From positions 1 to 64,000 of the forward strand of contig CAMUYR010000011.1 in NCBI GenBank assembly GCA_947164965.1: a DNA stretch of 64,000 bases, given 5' to 3'. Each line of letters starts with the position of its first letter. Position 1 is the stretch's first letter. A program made the position numbers and the translations under genes. Shown here in pieces: positions 1-6,314 of the stretch. Under the pieces are notes generated by a model that saw only the letters and a program-made list of their open reading frames with translations, had not been told where the DNA came from and ran no database searches. This DNA comes from an uncultured Prevotella sp. (GTDB lineage Bacteria > Bacteroidota > Bacteroidia > Bacteroidales > Bacteroidaceae).

Positions 1-120
1 CGAGTGCCATTTTGACAATCGGCACGTAAGTTGCTTTTAGCTTGGTGAAAGCCGAAGCCACAAAGGCCGAAGCGATCAGAACATACGTTAAACTAAAAGT
101 ATAATTAGGAGGTATTGATT

Positions 121-543
121 ATGTTACCAGTAATGTTTCAGAACAGTTGGATGCCAACAGTATTTGAGGATTTCTTGAACAATGATTGGATGCCTCGTGC
201 CAACAGTACAGCACCCGCAGTCAATGTCAAGGAGAGTGAGAAGGCCTACACGATGGAACTTGCAGCTCCAGGCATTAAGAAAGAATATTGCCGAGTCAGC
301 ATCAACGACGAGGGCAACCTCACCATCGCCATCGAGAACAAGGCCGAACACAAGCATGAGGACAAGCATCATCACTATCTGCGCCGCGAGTTCAGCTACT
401 CGAACTACGAGCAGAGCTACACGCTGCCTGATGATGTCGTGAAAGATCAGATCTCTGCCAAGGTGGAGGACGGCATCCTGACCGTCACCATGCCGAAGAT
501 GGAGCCGAAGCAGAAGGTCACCAAGGCCATCGAGGTCTCGTAA
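121..543 (+). CDS. Hsp20 / alpha-crystallin family small heat shock protein
   Basis: This 140-residue protein is a cytosolic ATP-independent holdase that binds unfolding proteins during stress. An alpha-crystallin domain runs from about residue 35 to the end. The family signature is visible as LAAPGIKKE in the first strand and VEDGILTVTMPK near the C-terminus, and a short IEV motif at the tail resembles the IxI motif that docks dimers. The ATG at 121 is chosen because an AGGAGG ribosome site ends 8 nt upstream, which is unusually strong for this genome; the TTG at 115 would overlap the ribosome-site spacing. A good terminator follows, so the gene is monocistronic. Identification is firm. Confidence 0.95.
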   Translation: MLPVMFQNSWMPTVFEDFLNNDWMPRANSTAPAVNVKESEKAYTMELAAPGIKKEYCRVSINDEGNLTIAIENKAEHKHEDKHHHYLRREFSYSNYEQSYTLPDDVVKDQISAKVEDGILTVTMPKMEPKQKVTKAIEVS

Positions 544-571
544 TTAAGGGCTATCTTGAATAAAACAGCAG

Positions 572-608
572 GGAGCAGCATCCATAGCGGGTGTTGCTCC
601 TTTTTTTT
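572..608 (+). terminator. Rho-independent terminator of the Hsp20 gene
   Basis: An 8-bp stem (GGAGCAGC pairing with GTTGCTCC through one G-U pair) encloses a 13-nt loop and is followed by eight T residues. It lies 29 nt after the Hsp20 stop codon. Confidence 0.85.
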
Positions 609-671
609 GCATCTGATACTTGACTTAGGCCAAGAAATACTTGTTTCGGGCAAGAAATGAGATCAATTCAC

Positions 672-702
672 TTGACTTGTGCTTCATAAACACCTACCTT
701 TG
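672..702 (+). promoter_or_regulatory. Vegetative promoter of mgsA
   Basis: TACCTTTG at 695-702 matches the Bacteroidetes -7 consensus TAnnTTTG. A TTGACTTG block starting at 672 is at the right distance for the -33 element. The predicted leader to the ATG at 775 is about 65 nt. Confidence 0.75.
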
Positions 703-774
703 CAGCGGATAACATGCCGAAAAGGTATTAGACTTAGGTAAAAAGATTGTTTAATTAAAAAGAAAGGATTGACT

Positions 775-1248
775 ATGAAAGCGATATTAAACATTGCACT
801 TGTTGCACACGATTCAAGAAAGAATGAGCTTTTGGATTGGGTCAGATTCAATGCCGACCTGCTTTCAAAACACCATCTTTACGCTACTGGTACCACAGGC
901 AGACTCATTAGTGAGCTTGCTTTCGGAACAGAGGAAGAACCGGAATATCCGTTCAAGGACAAGGTGACACGATTACTGAGTGGCCCGCTGGGAGGCGACC
1001 AGCAGATTGGAGCCATGCTGGCCGAGGGTAAGATAGATATGCTGATATTCTTCTGCGACAACCTGGTCATGCAGGGGCATCAGAACGATGTTTCAGCCCT
1101 GAGCAGACTGGCTTCGCTCTACAACATTGCCTTTGCCACCAACCGCACTACGGCAGATATGCTGCTTACCTCCACATTGCTTGGAGATGAGTCATACACT
1201 CGCATAGATCCTGACTGCATAAAGCATTATGCCAACAGGAAATTGTAG
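775..1248 (+). CDS. mgsA: Methylglyoxal synthase
   Basis: This enzyme converts dihydroxyacetone phosphate to methylglyoxal and phosphate, an overflow bypass of lower glycolysis, in the cytosol. The 157 residues cover the full family length. Visible signatures are IALVAHD near the N-terminus (active-site His), YATGTTG, the phosphate-binding and catalytic block SGPLGGDQQIGA (catalytic Asp in GGDQQ), KIDMLIFFCD and a C-terminal ATNRTTADM segment. ATG 775 is preferred over the in-frame TTG at 769 because AAAGGA lies 7 nt before it. The gene has its own promoter and no operon partner. Identification is firm. Confidence 0.96.
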   Translation: MKAILNIALVAHDSRKNELLDWVRFNADLLSKHHLYATGTTGRLISELAFGTEEEPEYPFKDKVTRLLSGPLGGDQQIGAMLAEGKIDMLIFFCDNLVMQGHQNDVSALSRLASLYNIAFATNRTTADMLLTSTLLGDESYTRIDPDCIKHYANRKL

Positions 1249-1309
1249 TCAAAAGTAATTCATAAATAATCATAAAAGAATCCTTATATTCAGCTGAGTA
1301 TGGGGATCT

Positions 1310-1327
1310 ATTTGTAAATTTACAAAT
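1310..1327 (+). promoter_or_regulatory. 18-bp perfect palindrome, possible operator
   Basis: ATTTGTAAA is followed directly by its exact reverse complement TTTACAAAT, 20 nt upstream of the start codon at 1347. A perfect palindrome of this length in a promoter-proximal gap is typical of a dimeric repressor site, but no regulator can be named and no clear TAnnTTTG box is visible here. Confidence 0.4.
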
Positions 1328-1346
1328 TAGAAGCAGTTAATTAGGC

Positions 1347-1796
1347 ATGAACAACGAAGAGAATCGCATATTAGAATTCGATGCAGTAATCCTGCAAAAC
1401 GGAAGTATGGACGCCGCATACGTTCAGGTTCCATACGATATCAAGGCTCTTTTCGGTAAGGGGCGACTACTGGTTCACGCTACATTTGATGGTATGCCTT
1501 ACGACGGCCAGATTGTGAAGATGGGAACGCCGTGCTACATCATTGGGGTTCGGAAGGACATCCGCAAGATTACCGACAGCTTCGATGTGGTGATGTTCCC
1601 TGTAGATGGGCGCATTGGCAACGGCTATACTCTTGGCGGCCGACAGTTCATCGAGCGGTTCAAAATCGGACTCTTTGTTCCCATGCATTTTGTTGCCAGC
1701 GGCTTCGAATCCTCATGGCGAATGAAGGAATTCACAGACGAAAAAGATATTCCTTTCTGGGAAATCAGCAGAGAGGGTGAAACGATAGAAATATGA
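1347..1796 (+). CDS. Chimera: DUF1905 domain joined to the C-terminal end of a metallo-beta-lactamase-fold hydrolase
   Basis: Residues 1-78 match the DUF1905 pattern (FDAVILQNGSMDAAYVQVPYD, then LLVHATFDGMPYDGQIVKMG and YIIGVRKDIRK). The family normally continues with a short GKxPGDxVxV strand. Here it switches after IRK to DVVMFPVDGRIGNGYTLGG and VPMHFVASGFES, which look like the last third of an MBL-fold hydrolase, lacking the HxHxDH metal site. The product is therefore probably two truncated genes joined in frame, and MBL activity is not expected. No promoter box is obvious apart from the palindrome at 1310. Domain recognition is by eye. Confidence 0.7.
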   Translation: MNNEENRILEFDAVILQNGSMDAAYVQVPYDIKALFGKGRLLVHATFDGMPYDGQIVKMGTPCYIIGVRKDIRKITDSFDVVMFPVDGRIGNGYTLGGRQFIERFKIGLFVPMHFVASGFESSWRMKEFTDEKDIPFWEISREGETIEI

Positions 1797-1803
1797 AATA
1801 GCC

Positions 1804-1834
1804 TTGCAACTTTTTGCATCTGAATCACGTCTAA
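1804..1834 (+). promoter_or_regulatory. ECF-sigma-type promoter of the YccF-DUF4112 operon
   Basis: TTGCAACTTTTT (1804-1815) and CGTCTAA (1828-1834) resemble the AACTT...CGTC -35/-10 pair of extracytoplasmic-function sigma factors, with the start codon 29 nt further on. The 29 nt from GCAAC to CTAA are identical at 23088-23116 ahead of the second DUF4112 operon. No TAnnTTTG box is present. Confidence 0.6.
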
Positions 1835-1863
1835 AAGTCAGAAACTTTTAGAAAGATATTAGA

Positions 1864-2232
1864 ATGAAGACATTAGGGAATATCATCTGGATTATCTTTG
1901 GCGGGCTGCACATTGCCCTGGAGTATTTCATCGCAGGACTGGTGCTGATGATTACTATTATCGGCATTCCCTTCGGTTTGCAGAGCATGAAACTGGGTAT
2001 GCTGGCCATCTGGCCGTTCGGCACTAAGGTGAAGTGGAAGCCATCCCAGCCCGGCTGTCTGAGCATATTCATGAATGTGCTGTGGTTCTTCGTGGGCGGC
2101 ATCTGGATCTGGCTCACCCATGTATTCTACGGCCTCATTTTCTGCATCACCATCATTGGCATCCCCTTCGGAAAGATGCACTTCCGACTGGCAAAGCTGG
2201 CCCTGTCACCATTTGGCAAAGAACTCGTATAG
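1864..2232 (+). CDS. YccF family inner-membrane protein
   Basis: This 122-residue membrane protein has two YccF repeats: GNIIWIIFGG...IIGIPFGLQSMKLGMLAIWPFG and a second copy, VLWFFVGGIWIWLTH...IIGIPFGKMHFRLAKLALSPFG. Each repeat provides a hydrophobic hairpin followed by the IGIPFG turn. Function is unknown for the family. It lies 6 nt upstream of DUF4112 and downstream of the ECF-type promoter, so the two form an operon likely switched on by envelope stress; that regulation is inferred. Confidence 0.88.
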   Translation: MKTLGNIIWIIFGGLHIALEYFIAGLVLMITIIGIPFGLQSMKLGMLAIWPFGTKVKWKPSQPGCLSIFMNVLWFFVGGIWIWLTHVFYGLIFCITIIGIPFGKMHFRLAKLALSPFGKELV

Positions 2233-2238
2233 TCTGAC

Positions 2239-2727
2239 ATGAACGAAGAAAAGAGACTGCAACGACGCCAGCGGCTGATGGACAACCGAGCGTATCAGAC
2301 CATGCAGGGACTGACCCGCTATATGGATCGCTACTATCTGGATGCACTTATCGGAGTCATTCCCGGATGGGGTGATGCCATTGCCTTGATATGCGTAGTA
2401 CCGTTTGTATATTTCTCCGCTCGGGTCATCAAGAGCGTTCCGCTGACATTGGCAGTATTGAACAATGCCCTTCGGGATGTGCTGCTTGGTATGATCCCCT
2501 TCTTCGTAGGCGACATCATCGATATCTTCCACCGTGCCAACACCCAGAACATGCAGATGATTCAGGGTTTTGTAGATGGTGACAAAGCAGTCATCAAACA
2601 GGTAAACCAGCGTGCCTGGCAATCTGCCATTATACTTTTCATTCTTCTCCTGCTCATCTCCCTCATGATTTGGCTACTCATTTCCTTTGGCAGCTACCTA
2701 TATTCTCTTGTGACATCCATTGTTTAG
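2239..2727 (+). CDS. DUF4112 membrane protein, copy 1 of 3
   Basis: This 162-residue protein has the DUF4112 signature: MDRYYLDALIGVIPGWGDA, then a hydrophobic segment, then NALRDVLLGMIPFFVGDIID. A C-terminal transmembrane helix follows (about residues 130-155). The two glycine-proline turns (IPGWGD and IPFFVGD) are the family hallmark. Function is unknown. Two near-identical copies lie at 23462 and 48592, differing by a handful of residues. This copy is second in an operon with YccF. A bulged hairpin repeat starts 1 nt after its stop codon. Confidence 0.9.
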   Translation: MNEEKRLQRRQRLMDNRAYQTMQGLTRYMDRYYLDALIGVIPGWGDAIALICVVPFVYFSARVIKSVPLTLAVLNNALRDVLLGMIPFFVGDIIDIFHRANTQNMQMIQGFVDGDKAVIKQVNQRAWQSAIILFILLLLISLMIWLLISFGSYLYSLVTSIV

Positions 2728-2728
2728 A

Positions 2729-2751
2729 ACCAACATGCTTGCATGATTGGT
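2729..2751 (+). repeat. Bulged-hairpin dispersed repeat, copy 1
   Basis: ACCAA-CATGC pairs with GCATG-A-TTGGT across a TT loop, leaving one unpaired A on the 3' arm, and CGAGTCGTGA follows. This is the same architecture as the copies at 4905, 6728, 26033, 36744, 42034, 43235 and 46654. It could also act as a weak transcript end for DUF4112, but no T run follows. Confidence 0.7.
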
Positions 2752-2819
2752 CGAGTCGTGACGAGAATCAACTTTTGTTAAATATGGCTGCAAATATACG
2801 AAAAAAGGGGAATTATGAG

Positions 2820-2827
2820 TACCTTTG
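2820..2827 (+). promoter_or_regulatory. Vegetative -7 box of the NifX-like gene
   Basis: TACCTTTG lies 30 nt before the start codon. The 45 nt around 2752-2796 (GTCGAGTCGTGACGA through TTAAATATG and CTGCAA) recur at 17429-17470, at the same 44-nt distance from another TAnnTTTG box. Confidence 0.7.
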
Positions 2828-2856
2828 CCATTTGAATTAATAGTATTTGTGAAATA

Positions 2857-3258
2857 ATGATGAAGTTAATAGCAATTCCAACACGTGATGGCATGGTTGA
2901 TGACCACTTCGGTCACTGTGCCTATTATACCGTAGTAACACTCGACGAACAGAATCAGGTTATAAAGCAAGAGCGTCTGGATTCTCCTGAAGGATGCGGA
3001 TGCAAATCGAATATAGCATCTGTTATGCAGGAGATGGGCATCACCCTCATGCTGGCTGGCAACATGGGCATGGGAGCCTACAACAAGCTTTCGGCTCACG
3101 GCATTACCGTCATCCGAGGCTGTCAGGGAAAGGTAGATGATGTTCTGAAGGCTTATCTGAATGGCGAGCTGAAAGATTCGCTTGAATCCTGCGATCATCA
3201 CGATTGTGACCATCACGAAGAGAAACCTGTGTATCATATCCCTTCGTTCGGCAAATGA
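2857..3258 (+). CDS. NifX/NifB-type dinitrogenase iron-molybdenum cofactor domain protein
   Basis: The 133 residues form a small metal-cluster-binding domain. It has the RNase-H-like NifX core (IAIPTRDGMVDDHFGHC, GITLMLAGNMGMGAYNKL, GITVIRGCQGKVDDVLKAYLNGEL) and a histidine/aspartate-rich tail (CDHHDCDHHEE) that could bind metal. Stand-alone members are common in anaerobes that do not fix nitrogen, and no nif gene is nearby. The stop codon overlaps the ATG of a truncated TonB-receptor reading frame (3255), suggesting it was once cotranscribed with an outer-membrane transporter. Either ATG at 2857 or 2860 could start it. Confidence 0.85.
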   Translation: MMKLIAIPTRDGMVDDHFGHCAYYTVVTLDEQNQVIKQERLDSPEGCGCKSNIASVMQEMGITLMLAGNMGMGAYNKLSAHGITVIRGCQGKVDDVLKAYLNGELKDSLESCDHHDCDHHEEKPVYHIPSFGK

Positions 3259-3431
3259 TACGATTATACTGGATAATACTCTTGCTAATGATGGCTGTGG
3301 CGGCGCACGGGCAGATGGACAGCACGGTGATCAACCTGAAGAACGTGGTGGTGACGGGCAAGGCGGGGACGAAGAGCGTGACGGCGGAACGGACACGCAT
3401 CAACCCGAGTGCGACGATGAGCATAAAATAA
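3255..3431 (+). pseudogene. N-terminal stub of a TonB-dependent receptor
   Basis: The frame starts inside the stop codon of the NifX-like gene (ATGA overlap) and runs 58 codons. It encodes a clear signal peptide (MIRLYWIILLLMMAVAAHGQ) followed by INLKNVVVTGKAGTKSV, the TonB-box and plug entry typical of outer-membrane receptors, then stops. A full receptor is 600-1000 residues, so only the first 5-10 percent remains. The codons are strongly G/C-ending, unlike the neighbours. It is probably non-functional unless the short secreted peptide is used. Confidence 0.65.
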
Positions 3432-3466
3432 ATCCATAAGTAATAACAATTAAGGACATAGATGAT

Positions 3467-3937
3467 ATGAAGAAGATAATAAACCCTTGGCGCAACCATC
3501 CTGAGTACAACTGCTTTGGCTGTTGTCCTGACAATCCCATCGGACTTCACTTAGAGTTCTTTGAGGATGGTGACTATATCGTAAGTAAATGGAATCCGCA
3601 GCACAATTATCAGGGCTGGGTGAACACCATGCATGGCGGCATACTGAGTACGCTGTTTGATGAAGTGTGCGGATGGGTTGTCACCCGCAAGCTACAGACC
3701 AGCGGCTATACTGTCCAGCTGAATGTGAAGTTCAAGAAAGCTATTCCGACGACAGAACCAGAGCTGACGATACGAGCAAAAGTTTCGAAACAGGTTCGAA
3801 ATCTGGTATATATCAATGCGGAGATTACCAACTCAAAGGGCGAACTCTGTAACGAGGGCGAGGCCATCTACTTTCTGATGAATCAAGAGAAGGCCAAGGA
3901 AATGGGATTTATGCATTGTGAAGTTGAAGATGATTAA
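3467..3937 (+). CDS. PaaI-type hotdog-fold thioesterase
   Basis: The 156-residue protein has the 4HBT core: an N-terminal NCFGCCPDNPIGLHL segment typical of the PaaI-like subgroup, then GWVNTMHGGILSTLFDEVCGW, where HGG plus the following Asp/Glu form the thioesterase active site. It should hydrolyse an acyl-CoA or acyl-ACP of unknown identity in the cytosol. An AAGGA ribosome site lies upstream. Its 3' end overlaps the next gene by 8 nt, so the two are translationally coupled. Confidence 0.88.
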   Translation: MKKIINPWRNHPEYNCFGCCPDNPIGLHLEFFEDGDYIVSKWNPQHNYQGWVNTMHGGILSTLFDEVCGWVVTRKLQTSGYTVQLNVKFKKAIPTTEPELTIRAKVSKQVRNLVYINAEITNSKGELCNEGEAIYFLMNQEKAKEMGFMHCEVEDD

Positions 3938-4388
3938 TATAATTTATAAGCCTGTACTTCATCAGAAATCATTCCAGGAATTGACAGTGGATGAACTGTA
4001 TGAACTTCTGAGAGTGCGTAGTGAGGTCTTTGTTGTTGAGCAGAACTGCGTATATCAGGATTTAGACGACGATGATCAGAAGTCCATACATCTGTGGCTG
4101 ACTGTTGCAAACAAGGTAGTTGCCTTGGCTCGTGTATGTCCTGCAGGTACTCACATGCAGGAAGTCTCAATAGGTAGAGTCATCACTACCGAACGGGGCA
4201 AAGGTTATGGCAAACGGATCATGCTTTATGCCATTGAAGCAGCAAAGGAACATTTCAATGCCAAGAAGATAGATATTGAGGCACAGGAATATGCCAAGGG
4301 CTTCTATGAAAGTGTAGGATTCAGGCAGTCATCCGAAACGTTCATGCTCGACGGCATTCCACATATCAAAATGACATTAAGATTATAA
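3930..4388 (+). CDS. ElaA-type GNAT N-acetyltransferase, copy 1
   Basis: This 152-residue acetyl-CoA-dependent transferase carries the ElaA signature ELLRVRSEVFVVEQNCVYQD-LDDDD, then SIGRVITTERGKGYGKRIM, the R/QxxGxG/A acetyl-CoA loop. A C-terminal GFYESVGF motif follows. The substrate is unknown. The ATG at 3930 is chosen over the GTG at 3918 because it overlaps the upstream stop in an ATGATTAA arrangement. A closely similar gene lies at 44933; the two differ mainly at the first 20 residues and the last few, so one is a duplicate of the other. Confidence 0.9.
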   Translation: MINIIYKPVLHQKSFQELTVDELYELLRVRSEVFVVEQNCVYQDLDDDDQKSIHLWLTVANKVVALARVCPAGTHMQEVSIGRVITTERGKGYGKRIMLYAIEAAKEHFNAKKIDIEAQEYAKGFYESVGFRQSSETFMLDGIPHIKMTLRL

Positions 4389-4390
4389 GA

Positions 4391-4924
4391 ATGAGAAAAG
4401 CTAGTAGAGAGATGGATGCAGCCTTCGCGTTGGAGGTATTGGATAAAGCACCATATATAACCGTTAGTTTCACCCGACCAGATGGTACGCCTTATGGTGT
4501 ACCTTTGTCGCTTGCCCGTACAGACGAAAAAACATTCTACTTTCATTGTGCCTTGGAAGGTGAAAAGTTGGATTGCATAGCGGCTAATCCGACAGTGGCT
4601 TTGTCGGCTGTAACCAAGTGCGCTCCGACAGTTGGCCCTAAGGATGGCAGTTTCACGCTCCAGTATAAATCGGCAATGGCAGTTGGCAAAGCTGAGATGG
4701 TGACAGATAGAGACCAAAAGATCGAGGCACTGAGAGCCATCTGCCAACGATTCCTACCCAAGCACATGGATGCTTTTGACGATGCTATCGCCCGCAGTCT
4801 TGAACGTACAGCAGTTGTGAAGATCACCCTGACAGAGCCTCCTACAGGCAAGCGTAAACAGTATGACAAGGAAGGTGAAGAAATGAAACGACAGAACAGC
4901 GAGAGCAATGTCAAGTTTACTTGA
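4391..4924 (+). CDS. Pyridoxamine 5'-phosphate oxidase-fold (flavin-binding) protein, copy 1
   Basis: The 177 residues form a split-barrel FMN-binding protein. It has MRKASREMDAAFALEVL at the start, YGVPLSLARTDEKTFYFHCA (core barrel) and a GKRKQYD tail. The substrate is unknown; the family includes nitroreductase-like and haem-linked members. It begins 2 nt after the elaA-like stop codon. A near-identical paralog lies at 36737-37279. The two agree up to GKRKQYDK and then end in different tails, because in both genes the last 10-15 codons are supplied by a bulged-hairpin repeat. Confidence 0.85.
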   Translation: MRKASREMDAAFALEVLDKAPYITVSFTRPDGTPYGVPLSLARTDEKTFYFHCALEGEKLDCIAANPTVALSAVTKCAPTVGPKDGSFTLQYKSAMAVGKAEMVTDRDQKIEALRAICQRFLPKHMDAFDDAIARSLERTAVVKITLTEPPTGKRKQYDKEGEEMKRQNSESNVKFT

Positions 4925-4931
4925 ACATTGC
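4905..4931 (+). repeat. Bulged-hairpin dispersed repeat, copy 2 (forms the gene's 3' end)
   Basis: GCAATG-TCAAGT pairs perfectly with ACTTGA-A-CATTGC across a TT loop, with one bulged A and CGAGTCGTGA after it. The flanks also match the copy at 36744: GAAATGA before, and GGAGTTCGA through TCAAATG after. The last ATG of the repeat is the start codon of the following gene at 4963. Confidence 0.75.
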
Positions 4932-4962
4932 CGAGTCGTGATGGAGTTCGAACAAAGTTCAA

Positions 4963-5505
4963 ATGGCAAAGAATGGAATGAACAGGATTGAGCGCGAGAA
5001 ACAGACCGTCCATAGGATGATAGAGCTATATTGCCGTCATCATCTGAAGGTGGAAACCATGCCAGAAGAGTATCAACATTTGGCAGAGTTTGCATGTCAC
5101 CGTCTCGACCATTGCAAATATGGTGAAAACAAGACTGCATGCAAGAACTGTCCAACGCATTGCTATGCGTCAAAAGAGCGTGAGCAGATTCGTAAAATCA
5201 TGCGCTGGGCAGGCCCAAGAATGATTCTGTATTCTCCAAAAGATGCCATCGTTCACACATTCTATAACGTGAAGCACTGGTTGCAATCGCTCTCGTTCAG
5301 GACGGGAGTTATCGTACTGCTATGCTGCATTCCGTTTTATATATTGTCCTTCGCCCAGATGCTATTACCTATCAGCGTAACGGCAAAAGGCATCCTTTGG
5401 ACGGTGCTGTTCGGATTGGCAAAGACTTGCCAGTATGGAGGTCTTACCATTCTGGGCGTCGAAGGATATAAACGACTCAAAGACAAGTTTAAACACAAAA
5501 ACTAA
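4963..5505 (+). CDS. YgbA-type 'nitrous oxide-stimulated promoter' family protein with added membrane domain
   Basis: Residues 1-85 match the YgbA family: REKQTVHRMIELYCRHH, then a Cys cluster (FACHRLDHCKYGENKTACKNCPTHCY) that could bind an Fe-S cluster or zinc, then IRKIMRWAGPRMI. The usual protein ends near residue 115. This one continues with two hydrophobic segments (about residues 112-135 and 145-165) and a basic tail, so it should be membrane-anchored. Family members respond to nitrosative stress in other bacteria; a role here is inferred. The start codon is embedded in the preceding hairpin repeat. Confidence 0.82.
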   Translation: MAKNGMNRIEREKQTVHRMIELYCRHHLKVETMPEEYQHLAEFACHRLDHCKYGENKTACKNCPTHCYASKEREQIRKIMRWAGPRMILYSPKDAIVHTFYNVKHWLQSLSFRTGVIVLLCCIPFYILSFAQMLLPISVTAKGILWTVLFGLAKTCQYGGLTILGVEGYKRLKDKFKHKN

Positions 5506-5517
5506 TAGGATTAGAAG

Positions 5518-6306
5518 ATGAAACAGTTTGTAATTAAGGCCTACGATGGCGAAGGTAAGAAAGAATCTGATGGAAACGAATATATGGATTTCAAAGGAAA
5601 AATAGCCGTAATAACCGGTGGTGCACAGGGCATCGGACGGTGTATTGCGGAGGAGTTTCAGAAGGCTGGCGCTACGGCATGTGTAATAGATCTACAGCAG
5701 GGCAAGCACTTTGTTGGCGACCTTGCCGACAAACAAGTACTGGAGCAGTTCGCTAAAGAAGTGATAGAGAAACATGGCCATGTGGATTTCCTTGTCAACA
5801 ATGCCCTGCCACTGATGAAGGGCATCGACGAATGCAGTTACGAGGAGTTCCAATATGCCATGAGCGTAGGTGTGACGGCTCCGTTCTACCTCGCCAAACT
5901 CTTCGCCCCGTATTTCGCCGAGGGTGCTGCCATCGTGAACATCTCGTCCTCACGCGATCGCATGAGCCAGCCGCAGACAGAGAGCTACACGGCTGCAAAG
6001 GGCGGCATTGCGGCACTGACCCATGCTCTTGCCGTAAGTATGGCGGGCATGGTACGCGTGAACAGCATTTCGCCCGGTTGGATTGACACCGCCTATACCG
6101 TTTACGAGGGTCCCGATGCCGTGCAGCAGCCAGTCGGGCGTGTGGGCAATCCCTTGGATATTGCAAACATGGTGCTCTATCTCTGTTCCGACAAGGCGGG
6201 CTTCATCACAGGCGAGAACATCTGTATCGACGGCGGAATGACCCGTCAGATGATATACCACGGCGACCATGGTTGGACTTTGGGAGCGAAAACAGATAAA
6301 GATTAG
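5518..6306 (+). CDS. Short-chain dehydrogenase/reductase with YciI-like leader
   Basis: An NAD(P)-dependent oxidoreductase occupies residues 23-262. It shows IAVITGGAQGIGRCIAEEF (cofactor loop TGxxxGIG), VNNA, the SYTAAKGG active site (Tyr/Lys) with Ser in NISSS, and the PGWIDTA turn. The substrate is unknown. The first 15 residues (MKQFVIKAYDGEGKK) do not belong to the SDR fold and resemble the first strand of YciI-family proteins. The ATG at 5518 has a usable AGGATTAGAAG site, whereas the natural SDR start would be 5584. It probably shares an operon with the MFS pump 8 nt downstream. Confidence 0.88.
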   Translation: MKQFVIKAYDGEGKKESDGNEYMDFKGKIAVITGGAQGIGRCIAEEFQKAGATACVIDLQQGKHFVGDLADKQVLEQFAKEVIEKHGHVDFLVNNALPLMKGIDECSYEEFQYAMSVGVTAPFYLAKLFAPYFAEGAAIVNISSSRDRMSQPQTESYTAAKGGIAALTHALAVSMAGMVRVNSISPGWIDTAYTVYEGPDAVQQPVGRVGNPLDIANMVLYLCSDKAGFITGENICIDGGMTRQMIYHGDHGWTLGAKTDKD

Positions 6307-6314
6307 GATATAAG

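Noticed and set aside
1..106. Possible gene end or start before Hsp20
   Set aside because: No frame with a start or a recognisable protein end could be supported; only short direct repeats of GCCGAAGC are visible.
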